Assembly: GCA_030017895.1 (NCBI GenBank)
Contig: JASEGV010000013.1
Span: forward strand, 1 to 43,775
Source of the DNA: Bacteroidota bacterium
Lineage (GTDB): Bacteria > Bacteroidota > Ignavibacteria > UBA10030 > BY39
DNA length: 43,775 nucleotides
Direction: 5' to 3'
Shown here: piece after piece, positions 15,979 to 23,321 of the stretch
Layout of the letters: the number at the start of each line of letters is the position of its first letter
Numbering within the stretch: position 1 is the first letter of the stretch
Notes under the pieces: model-generated
Told to the model about the DNA's origin: nothing
Databases searched by the model: none
The model's input: only the letters and a program-made list of their open reading frames with translations
Made by a program: the position numbers and the translations under genes

Positions 15979-17420
15979 GATTGTTAAAACAAAAAGAAAA
16001 CATCCGTCTGGAGTTTAAGGAAGCTCAACATGCATTGCCAACAAATTTATTTGAGACAATATGTGCAATGCTCAACCGTGACGGAGGTGATATTTTACTG
16101 GGAGTTACAGACAATGCAGAACTACAAGGAGTTGAACCAACGGCGATTGAAAAAATTACAAGAGAAATTGTCACCTTATCCAACAATCCAAATAAACTCG
16201 ACCCGCCCCACATACTATTTCCGCTGGTTCATGCCGTCAATAAAAAAACAGTTATCCACATTCAAGTTCCGGCAAGCTCACAATTACATAAATCTGCAAG
16301 TGCAGTTTATGACCGCAGTGCGGATGGACATTTCGTCATAAAACAGCCGCATCAAATAGCAGAAATCTATAATCGTAAGCGAACGCATTACACAGAAGGA
16401 ATAATTTATCCCAAAATTCGATTTACAGATTTTAAGCAAGATCTCTTCCCCAAAGTCCGCAACCTAATAAAGAGTAACGTTGCAAATCATCCATGGCTTT
16501 CTTTAACTGATAAACAAATATTGGAAAGGGCAGGATTGTGGAAAAAAGATTATCAATCCGGTAAAGAAGGGTACACGCTTGCGGCAGTGTTATTATTTGG
16601 CAAAGATGAGGTGATACAACAAATACTTCCTCATTATAAAACCGATGCTCTTCTCCGCGTAAAGAACATACATCGTTACGACGACCGTGAATATATTCAA
16701 ACCAACCTGATAGAATCGTATGATAAGTTAATGGACTTTGTTGCCAAACATTTACCAGATAAATTCTATAAAGAAGGGAATCAACGTAAAAGTCTTCGAA
16801 CTGATATCTTTCATGAGGTTGTTGCGAACATTCTTGTTCACCGGGAATACACAAACGCACATCCAGCGACATTTGTTATCCATCCCGACCGTGTTGAAAC
16901 TGAAAATGCAAATAATCCAAACGGTCATGGTCCTATTATTCTTGGAAAATTTACACCGTTTTCTAAAAATCCTACTGTAGCAAAATTCTTTATTCAATTA
17001 GGTCTCGTAGAAGAATTGGGCTCAGGTTTCTTGAACGTCAATCGTTTTGTGAAAGAATATGGCGGTAAGAGATCGCCTGAATTTATTGAAGGAAATACTT
17101 TTAAGATGGTTATTCCCATCAGTGAAAAGATGATGGCAAAGAAGTTCGACGGAGCCGGTGTAAGTGGCGGTGCAGTTGAGGGATTAATTGAGGGATTAAC
17201 TGAGGGATTAAAACAAAAACTTATCAATTTAATTAAGACTATGGTAATTGAAGAAGGAAAGCGCATACCCTTCTATGCAAATAAAATTTCTGAACCCGAA
17301 AAAAATATTGAAAGGTATTTCAAATTGTTTAGAGATAAACAATTGATTGAATATAGAGGAAGTAAAAAAACAGGTGGCTATTTTTTAACCGAAGAAATTA
17401 AAAAGAAATTAAAACAATGA
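15957..17420 (+). CDS. Schlafen-type AlbA_2 protein, second full copy
   Basis: A 487-residue protein of the same general group as the gene at 12001. The AlbA_2 domain is at residues ~1-130: 'ENIRLEFKEAQ', 'CAMLNRDGGDILLGVTDNAE', 'VYDRSADGHFVI'. The ATPase-like region is at ~270-380 ('LRTDIFHEVVANILVHREYT', 'HPDRVETENANNPNGHG', 'FIQLGLVEELGSGF'). Then come a Gly-rich linker (GVSGGAVEGLIEGLTEG) and a winged helix ending 'KTGGYFLTEEIKKKLKQ'. It overlaps hsdM by ATGA, so it is coupled to methylase translation. Its head lies in the duplicated junction and its tail resembles the remnant at 13510. This suggests the original arrangement was AlbA_2 directly before hsdM. Likely a nucleic-acid-binding defence or regulatory partner; activity unproven. 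Confidence 0.87.
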   Translation: MSIEQVKRLLKQKENIRLEFKEAQHALPTNLFETICAMLNRDGGDILLGVTDNAELQGVEPTAIEKITREIVTLSNNPNKLDPPHILFPLVHAVNKKTVIHIQVPASSQLHKSASAVYDRSADGHFVIKQPHQIAEIYNRKRTHYTEGIIYPKIRFTDFKQDLFPKVRNLIKSNVANHPWLSLTDKQILERAGLWKKDYQSGKEGYTLAAVLLFGKDEVIQQILPHYKTDALLRVKNIHRYDDREYIQTNLIESYDKLMDFVAKHLPDKFYKEGNQRKSLRTDIFHEVVANILVHREYTNAHPATFVIHPDRVETENANNPNGHGPIILGKFTPFSKNPTVAKFFIQLGLVEELGSGFLNVNRFVKEYGGKRSPEFIEGNTFKMVIPISEKMMAKKFDGAGVSGGAVEGLIEGLTEGLKQKLINLIKTMVIEEGKRIPFYANKISEPEKNIERYFKLFRDKQLIEYRGSKKTGGYFLTEEIKKKLKQ

Positions 17421-18907
17421 GCAACGGCAACACATCAAGCATAATCCAAAAGGTCTGGTCGTTCTGTAACACACTCCGCGATGATGGAGTTGGGTACGGA
17501 GATTACCTCGAACAACTCACGTACCTGCTCTTTCTCAAAATGGCAGATGAGTATAGTAAACCTCCATACAACAGAAAACTGCCTATCCCAAAAGAATATA
17601 CGTGGGATAAATTAACAACGCCTAAAGGCGCGGCATTAGAAACACATTACAATAATTTGCTGCGCGATCTTGCCAAAGAAAAAAATATACTCGGTCAGAT
17701 ATTTACCAAGAGCCAGAATAAAATCCAGGATCCCGCGAAACTCTCCCGCCTCATTGATCTGATAGACAAAGAGCAATGGAGTACAATGGCGGCAGATGTA
17801 AAAGGAGAAATCTACGAAGGGCTGTTAGAGAAAAACGCGGAAGATACAAAAAGCGGTGCCGGACAATACTTTACACCGCGTGCGCTAATTAAAACAATGG
17901 TGCAATGTGTACGTCCCGAACCTAAAAAGACCATTGCCGATCCTGCGTGTGGTACAGGCGGATTTTTCCTTGCTGCGTACGACTTCCTCTCATCTCAGGA
18001 TTTAGATAAAGAGCAGAGAAAGTTTTTAAAGTATAACACCTTTTACGGCAATGAAATAGTAGCAAGCACCAGACGCCTTGCACTCATGAACCTGTTCCTG
18101 CATAACATCGGCGATATCGACAGCGAAAACTTTATCTCGTCTGCTGATGCGCTGGTATCTTCTCCATCTAAAACATTTGATTATGTACTTGCAAATCCTC
18201 CATTTGGCAAGAAAAGCAGTATGACCTTTACAAACGAAGAAGGAGAGCAGGAAAAAGAAGAGCTTACTTACAATCGTCAGGATTTTTGGGTAACGACAAG
18301 CAACAAGCAGTTAAACTTTGTCCAGCACATCCGCACTATGTTAAAGACTGACGGTAAAGCTGCAGTCGTTGTACCAGATAATGTTTTGTTTGAAGGAGGT
18401 GCAGGCGAAACAGTCCGAAAGCAATTATTAGATAAAACAGATCTGCACACGATTCTGCGTTTATCAACGGGAATATTTTATGCGAACGGTGTAAAAGCAA
18501 ATGTATTATTCTTCGATAACAAACCCGCATCAAAAGAACCGTGGACAAAAGATGTTTGGATCTTCGATTACCGAACTAATACACACCACACACTCAAAAA
18601 AAACCGGATGCAGTTTGAGGATTTAAAGGAATTTATCGATTGCTACAATCCAAAGAACCGGAACAAACGAAAAGCAACGTGGAGTGAATCGAATCCAGAC
18701 GGACGTTGGCGGAGATTTACCTACGAAGAAATTATCAATCGCGATAAAACAAGTCTCGACATTACATGGATAAAAGATAAGTCTTTAGCTGATCTTGATA
18801 ACCTTCCCGACCCGGATGTGCTTGCGATAGAGATAGTAGAGAATTTAGAAGCGGGACTTGAAAACTTCCGAGAGATTATAGATTCGATTAATGGGAAGAA
18901 GTCGTAA
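17417..18907 (+). CDS. hsdM: Type I restriction-modification methylase subunit
   Basis: A 496-residue N6-adenine DNA methyltransferase that modifies host sites with HsdS and is needed for restriction with HsdR. An HsdM N-terminal helical domain (~1-140) precedes 'GAGQYFTPRALIKTMV', then the SAM-binding motif I 'DPACGTGGF' (175-183) and catalytic motif IV 'NPPF' (260-263). Length and motifs are normal, so it looks functional. Its first 69 bases are the source or sibling of the two truncated heads upstream. It is separated from hsdS by about 6 kb of accessory genes, whereas hsdM and hsdS are usually adjacent. The start overlaps the AlbA_2 stop (ATGA) and the stop overlaps the next small gene (TAATG). 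Confidence 0.95.
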   Translation: MSNGNTSSIIQKVWSFCNTLRDDGVGYGDYLEQLTYLLFLKMADEYSKPPYNRKLPIPKEYTWDKLTTPKGAALETHYNNLLRDLAKEKNILGQIFTKSQNKIQDPAKLSRLIDLIDKEQWSTMAADVKGEIYEGLLEKNAEDTKSGAGQYFTPRALIKTMVQCVRPEPKKTIADPACGTGGFFLAAYDFLSSQDLDKEQRKFLKYNTFYGNEIVASTRRLALMNLFLHNIGDIDSENFISSADALVSSPSKTFDYVLANPPFGKKSSMTFTNEEGEQEKEELTYNRQDFWVTTSNKQLNFVQHIRTMLKTDGKAAVVVPDNVLFEGGAGETVRKQLLDKTDLHTILRLSTGIFYANGVKANVLFFDNKPASKEPWTKDVWIFDYRTNTHHTLKKNRMQFEDLKEFIDCYNPKNRNKRKATWSESNPDGRWRRFTYEEIINRDKTSLDITWIKDKSLADLDNLPDPDVLAIEIVENLEAGLENFREIIDSINGKKS

Positions 18908-19074
18908 TGGCAAATCCAAAAGAAGAAAAACCATTGGTTGTCCGATGCCCGAACTGCAAACAAGTACGCGAACCCGACTACAACGAAACCACGCGGCGCT
19001 ATGTATGTACCATTTGCGCGGCACCGTTGGATGCACAGGTTCTGATTGAAAAGAAGAAACGAGGATTGAAATAG
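18907..19074 (+). CDS. Small zinc-ribbon protein
   Basis: A 55-residue frame, MANPKEEKPLVVRCPNC..., starts on the last base of the hsdM stop codon (TAATG). Two CxxC knuckles (CPNC and CTIC, 17 residues apart) followed by a basic end (KKKRGLK) indicate a single zinc ribbon. It is the last gene of the operon and ends just before hairpins. Such mini zinc ribbons can bind nucleic acid or partner proteins; no specific function is recognisable. Confidence 0.75.
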   Translation: MANPKEEKPLVVRCPNCKQVREPDYNETTRRYVCTICAAPLDAQVLIEKKKRGLK

Positions 19075-19112
19075 CGTTCCTCACAATAGGATCACCAATC
19101 ACTGAATCAACA

Positions 19113-19128
19113 AACCGCTGAAGCGGTT
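19113..19128 (+). terminator. Hairpin closing the restriction operon
   Basis: Stem aaccgc/gcggtt with loop tgaa, followed by an AT-rich tract (agtatatttatttatttt). A second hairpin lies 26 bases further, facing the convergent gene. Confidence 0.55.
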
Positions 19129-19154
19129 AGTATATTTATTTATTTTATAATTCA

Positions 19155-19168
19155 CCGACTAAAGTCGG
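19155..19168 (-). terminator. Hairpin after the tyrosine phenol-lyase-like gene (minus strand)
   Basis: Stem ccgact/agtcgg with a 2-base loop. Read on the minus strand it lies 10 bases after the stop and is followed by a T/A-rich stretch. It pairs with the plus-strand hairpin as a convergent terminator region. Confidence 0.5.
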
Positions 19169-19177
19169 CGGCAATCA

Positions 19178-20623
19178 TTAATATCCCTCCCCAAAATCTT
19201 TTTTGAACGCATCGGCTAATATTCTTCCCCAATTTTCCAAAGCTGCTAATTTACCGAAGAAGAATCTAAGCACGGGCGGCTCTTCTACAAACTTTAATCC
19301 CTTAACCAAATCTCTATGCTTGTATAACCAAACCAAGCGGTCAACTGCGTAATCTATCTGGGACATTGTGTAAACACGGCGCGGCACTGCGAGCCGGGCA
19401 AGCTCAATATCGGCATAAACTTCGTTACCGTCTTTGTCTCTTTCCATCGAGACTGTGCCTCGCTCCATACTGCGAATACCGGAAGCGATATACACCGCCG
19501 CGGATAAAGCTCCTGCCGGGTACTGCGATTGAGGTATGTGAGGCAGAAAGCGCATCGCATCGAGATGGCATGCCAATCCGCCTGCCGGTGTAACAACGGG
19601 CAGCTTGCTTTCTACAAGTTTCTCAACAAAATATTTTACAAACTCAGCCGCGCTGCCTGCAACGTTAAGCTCGGTCATCTCACGCAAACCAACTGCCATA
19701 GCTTCAATTTCTTTTGTGGACATACCGCCGTAAGTCAGAAAACCTTCGTACACGGGAAGCCAGTTTTTTATATCCTCAAAATATTTTTTGTTGTTGGTTG
19801 CAATGAAACCGCCGCGGACGCAGGTACTTTTGCGACCTGAGAGATAAAATATATCTGCGTAACTCATCAGCTCCCAGATAATTTCCTGGATGGATTTATT
19901 CTCATATCCTTTCTCGCGCTTTTTAATAAAGTAAGCATTCTCAGAAAGTAAACTCCCGTCGAACACAAGCGGAATTTTATTTTCGGAAGCTATCTTTTTC
20001 ACCTCTCTCAAATTTTCCATAGAGAATGGTTGCCCGCCTATAAGATTTGTTGTCGCTTCCATTCTGATGAAAGGAACCTTATCAGCTCCATATTTCTTGA
20101 TGACATCTTTGAACTTTTGGATATCCAGGTCGCCTTTGAACTGGACGGAGCTTTCGGTTTTCAGAGCCTCGTCGGTGAAAATTTCAAGAACTGTTCCGCC
20201 GGCTAACTCGAAGTGAACTTTGGTTGTGGTGAAGTGGTAGTTCATTGGGACGACGTCGCCGGGTTTTACAAATACTTTGGCTAATAAATGTTCGGCGGCT
20301 CTGCCTTGGTGGACGGGCAGGAGGTATTCAAACCTCAGGACATCATTTACGGCGGCGAGAAGTTTGTAGTAGCTCTCGCAGCCAGCGTAGGCATCGTCGG
20401 ATACCATCATAGCGGCGAGCTGGTTATCGCTCATAGCGTTAGTGCCGCTATCGGTGAGCATGTCTAAAAAAATATCGCGAGTGCGTAGTGAGAATGTATT
20501 GTAGCCGCCTTCTTCAATGGCTTTTAGCCGCTGGTCGACAGGAATAAGGTTTGTTTTTTGCACAATCCTGACTTTGTGCATCTCAACGGGAATTTCTCTC
20601 CCGTTCGAAAGTTTTACTAACAT
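19178..20623 (-). CDS. tpl: Tyrosine phenol-lyase-like PLP enzyme (tryptophanase family)
   Basis: A 481-residue beta-eliminating lyase. Tyrosine phenol-lyase splits tyrosine into phenol, pyruvate and ammonia; tryptophanase does the same with tryptophan to give indole. Family signs are 'LPVHQGRAAEHLL' (R108), 'FDGSLLSENAYF' and the PLP lysine K265 in 'YLSGRKSTCVRGGF'. The substrate-discriminating sites favour the tyrosine enzyme. 'RSMERGTVS' has Arg388 where the tyrosine enzyme has its phenol-binding Arg and tryptophanase has Ile. 'VLRFFF' has Phe454 where tryptophanase has His. These family residues are recalled, not aligned. It is divergent from an MFS transporter 205 bases away that could carry substrate or product. 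Tryptophanase remains the alternative. Confidence 0.8.
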   Translation of the reverse strand: MLVKLSNGREIPVEMHKVRIVQKTNLIPVDQRLKAIEEGGYNTFSLRTRDIFLDMLTDSGTNAMSDNQLAAMMVSDDAYAGCESYYKLLAAVNDVLRFEYLLPVHQGRAAEHLLAKVFVKPGDVVPMNYHFTTTKVHFELAGGTVLEIFTDEALKTESSVQFKGDLDIQKFKDVIKKYGADKVPFIRMEATTNLIGGQPFSMENLREVKKIASENKIPLVFDGSLLSENAYFIKKREKGYENKSIQEIIWELMSYADIFYLSGRKSTCVRGGFIATNNKKYFEDIKNWLPVYEGFLTYGGMSTKEIEAMAVGLREMTELNVAGSAAEFVKYFVEKLVESKLPVVTPAGGLACHLDAMRFLPHIPQSQYPAGALSAAVYIASGIRSMERGTVSMERDKDGNEVYADIELARLAVPRRVYTMSQIDYAVDRLVWLYKHRDLVKGLKFVEEPPVLRFFFGKLAALENWGRILADAFKKDFGEGY

Positions 20624-20828
20624 AATATCCTCCAGATTAAGTTATTGAAAGTTTTGTGAATTTATAAAAGGGACATGACGCTAAATTGATAGTATATTAT
20701 AATCATCTTATCAAACAATTTCAATAAATTAATTATTCAATCTATCCTCGAATCTATACTTTGCATATTCCTCTTATTTTTACTATTTTAAGCAAGTTTA
20801 AATCAATAAAAATTAAGATTATCTTTAT
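20624..20828. promoter_or_regulatory. Divergent intergenic region, lyase / MFS transporter
   Basis: 205 AT-rich bases between two divergent starts must hold promoters for both directions. An AT-rich stretch (tagtatattataatc) lies near 20690-20705. I cannot define -35/-10 elements or an operator with confidence. Confidence 0.4.
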
Positions 20829-22205
20829 ATGGAAAACATTCTGCAACCAAATGTACAGAATTTAAAACCCGAACCGTCGGCGTTTTACCGGTGGGTAGTT
20901 TTAGTATTTATCAGTTTCGCGATGTTTGGTAACTACTATATCTACGATAGTATCAGTCCGCTTGCCGATTTACTTGCTACGCAATTAAATTTTACCAACT
21001 CGGATATCGGATTACTGCAAGCAATCTACAGTTTTCCAAACATCATAATGGTTCTGATTGGTGGATTAATTATTGATAGAATAGGAACCAGAAAATCTGT
21101 TTTTATTTTTACATCTCTCATCATGATTGGTGCATTAGTAACTGCGGTTCGTGGCGATTTGTACTTAATGGCAGCGGGTAGATTAATATTTGGTTTAGGC
21201 GCCGAGTCGATGATAGTTGCCATCACTACTATTATCGCGAGGTGGTTTAAAGGAAAGGAGCTGTCGTTCGCATTCGGTTTGAATTTGACCGTGGCAAGAT
21301 TCGGTTCCTTTATGGCGCTGAATTCTCCGAGCTGGGGAAAAAGTTTGTATAACTACTGGCAGTCGCCTTTGTGGATAACTGTAGCTGCCGGAGTATTTGC
21401 GATCTTCTGTATTCTCATTTATTATTTCATGGATGCGTATGCGTCTAAAAATTACAAATTAGCAAAGGAAGGGAATCAGGATAAAATTGTATTTAAAGAG
21501 ATATTTAAGTTTGGTACATCGTTCTGGTTTATAACGGCTTTATGCGTAACATTCTATTCGGCGATGTTCCCGTTTCAGACTTTCGCGATAAAGTTTTTTC
21601 AGGAAGCACACGGAACAACTCGTGAAGTGGGTGGCAATCTCTCGAGTCTGCTGACATTAGCTGCAATGTTTTTTACACCGCTCTTCGGTTTGTTGGCTGA
21701 TAAAATAGGTAAGCGTTCTTTATTGATGATGTTTGGCTCGCTTCTCATAATTCCGGTTTATTTAATTATGGCATACAAAGTTGACCTCGCTTCTTATATA
21801 GGTTTAAGCGGTGGTTTACCGGTTGACCTCGCCTTCTTCGGAATTGAACAAACCATCATTCCATATTATTTAATTGTTCCGATGTCGATGATGGGGATTG
21901 CATTCTCACTCATACCTGCTGTAATGTGGCCCTCCGTTGCTTTAGTCGTTGATGAATCCAGATTAGGTACAGCTTATGGTTTGATGACGATGATACAGAA
22001 TATCGGTTTGTTCGGATTTAATTTATTAATTGGATATGCGAATGATATTTCAGGTGCAAGCGCTGCTAATCCCGCTGGCTATAATGCCGGAATGTGGATA
22101 TTTTCAGCATTAGGATTTTTTGGACTTTTGTTTGCAACTTTGTTACGACGCTGTGAGATGGGTCCTAATGGACACGGTTTGGAGTTGGCGAAAGGGAAAA
22201 AATAA
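20829..22205 (+). CDS. MFS transporter (12 transmembrane segments)
   Basis: A 458-residue inner-membrane protein with about 12 hydrophobic helices in two halves. It carries the MFS loop motif after helix 2 ('GGLIIDRIGTRKS') and its counterpart in the second half ('FGLLADKIGKRSL'). The early helix 1 motif is 'MFGNYYIYDSISPLADLL'. Substrate is not predictable. It is divergent from the tyrosine phenol-lyase-like gene, so tyrosine, a dipeptide or an aromatic product are reasonable guesses. The M29-type aminopeptidase 55 bases downstream would fit peptide use, but this is inference from context only. Confidence 0.85.
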   Translation: MENILQPNVQNLKPEPSAFYRWVVLVFISFAMFGNYYIYDSISPLADLLATQLNFTNSDIGLLQAIYSFPNIIMVLIGGLIIDRIGTRKSVFIFTSLIMIGALVTAVRGDLYLMAAGRLIFGLGAESMIVAITTIIARWFKGKELSFAFGLNLTVARFGSFMALNSPSWGKSLYNYWQSPLWITVAAGVFAIFCILIYYFMDAYASKNYKLAKEGNQDKIVFKEIFKFGTSFWFITALCVTFYSAMFPFQTFAIKFFQEAHGTTREVGGNLSSLLTLAAMFFTPLFGLLADKIGKRSLLMMFGSLLIIPVYLIMAYKVDLASYIGLSGGLPVDLAFFGIEQTIIPYYLIVPMSMMGIAFSLIPAVMWPSVALVVDESRLGTAYGLMTMIQNIGLFGFNLLIGYANDISGASAANPAGYNAGMWIFSALGFFGLLFATLLRRCEMGPNGHGLELAKGKK

Positions 22206-22216
22206 AAAGAAAAAAT

Positions 22217-22264
22217 ATGAAAACACTTAAACTAAATACAAACAAAACCGTCAAACAACTATGA
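22217..22264 (+). CDS. Possible 15-codon leader frame before the aminopeptidase
   Basis: MKTLKLNTNKTVKQL ends in tga overlapping the peptidase start by the arrangement ctATGA. There is no clear ribosome site directly before the peptidase ATG, while 'aaaaagaaaaa' precedes this frame, so it may serve translational coupling. It could also be chance in AT-rich DNA. Confidence 0.3.
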   Translation: MKTLKLNTNKTVKQL

Positions 22265-23220
22265 AAAACGAATTAGATAACGCTTCTGAAATCGCTATAC
22301 GCGATTGTATGGGATTGCAAAACGGCGAAACTGTCCTTGTTGTAACCGATGAGCCACTCCGCAAAATCGGCTACTCGCTCTGGCAAGCAGCTAAAAACTT
22401 AGGCTCCTCTGAATCAGTCATCATCGAGATGCAGCCGCGCAAAACTAACGGTGAAGAACCACCAAAGCAAATCGCTGAATTAATGAAGCAATTCGTTATT
22501 GTTTTATGCCCGACTTCAAAATCGTTAACTCACACAGACTCACGGCGGCTTGCTACTGCGCTCGGTGTTCGTATCGCAACATTGCCTGGTGTAACTGAAG
22601 AAATTATGATTCGCTGTATGAACGCCGACTATCATAAAATTGCTGAACGAACTTTTAAACTCTGTGAGTTGATGGAGAAGACGAAAGTAATTCATGTAAC
22701 ATCGCCGGGCGGAACTGATATCACGATGCCGATTGAAGGGCGCTCGTCACACGCAAGTTCAGGACTGTTTCGTGAAAAAGGACAGTGGGGGAATTTACCG
22801 ACCGGTGAAGCTTACCTCGCACCCGTAGAAGGTAAATCGAACGGTGTTGTTGTAGTTGACGGCTCGATGGCTGGCGTTGGAATGATCAAAACTCATATAA
22901 AAATTGTTGTTAAAGATGGATATGCAGCTGATATTACCGGCGGTGAAGAAGCCGAAAAATTAGTAAAACTTTTGGAACCGCACGGGCTTGATGGGCGCAA
23001 TGTTGCAGAGTTTGGTATTGGCACAAACGATAAAGCAATTTTGACCGGCTTGATTTTGGAAGACGAAAAAGTGATGGGCACAATTCACATTGCTTTCGGC
23101 GACAACAAGTCGATGGGCGGTAGCGTCCGCGTTGCAAGTCATCTCGATGGTTTAGTGAAAAACCCGGATGTGTGGTTCGACGAGAAATTAATTATGAAAG
23201 ATGGCAAATTTATAGCGTAG
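22261..23220 (+). CDS. M29-type (AmpS/AmpT-like) metallo-aminopeptidase
   Basis: A 319-residue cytoplasmic protein resembling thermophilic M29 aminopeptidases, which remove N-terminal residues using two metal ions. Visible features are 'IRDCMGLQNGETVLVVTDE' at the start, 'VTSPGGTDITMPIEGR', 'GEAYLAPVEGKSNGVVVVDGS', and metal-site segments 'NVAEFGIGTND', 'GTIHIAFGDN' and 'VASHLDGLVKNPDVWFD'. It is shorter than the ~410-residue classical members. Related folds include 2,5-dihydroxypyridine dioxygenase (NicX), so a ring-opening dioxygenase cannot be fully excluded. It lies downstream of the MFS gene and probably shares its transcript. Confidence 0.75.
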   Translation: MKNELDNASEIAIRDCMGLQNGETVLVVTDEPLRKIGYSLWQAAKNLGSSESVIIEMQPRKTNGEEPPKQIAELMKQFVIVLCPTSKSLTHTDSRRLATALGVRIATLPGVTEEIMIRCMNADYHKIAERTFKLCELMEKTKVIHVTSPGGTDITMPIEGRSSHASSGLFREKGQWGNLPTGEAYLAPVEGKSNGVVVVDGSMAGVGMIKTHIKIVVKDGYAADITGGEEAEKLVKLLEPHGLDGRNVAEFGIGTNDKAILTGLILEDEKVMGTIHIAFGDNKSMGGSVRVASHLDGLVKNPDVWFDEKLIMKDGKFIA

Positions 23221-23321
23221 CGCGTTGAGCAAAGAGCCCTTCGACTACGCTCAGGGTAAACTTTAAGCAAAGAGCGAAGAGTATTTGTTTTAAACTAAAA
23301 ACTAAAATCCTTTATTCTACA
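23221..23321. other. Spacer with REP-like motif
   Basis: Contains cccttcgactacgctcaggg at about 23238-23257, with complementary ends (ccct/aggg). This motif recurs between genes in many environmental bacteria in my experience. Two 'gcaaagagc' copies flank it, at about 23228 and 23268. Confidence 0.45.

Noticed and set aside
16432-16872. 146-codon minus-strand frame inside the AlbA_2 gene
   Set aside because: Antisense to a clear coding region with family motifs; no supporting signals.
6959-19074. Transposon or prophage carrying the restriction block
   Set aside because: No transposase, integrase, tRNA target or terminal repeats are visible at either end; ORF6N alone is not evidence of a prophage.
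19178-20623. Plain tryptophanase (tnaA) as the call
   Set aside because: The 'SMERG' Arg and 'LRFF' Phe fit tyrosine phenol-lyase better; kept as the alternative because it rests on remembered family residues.
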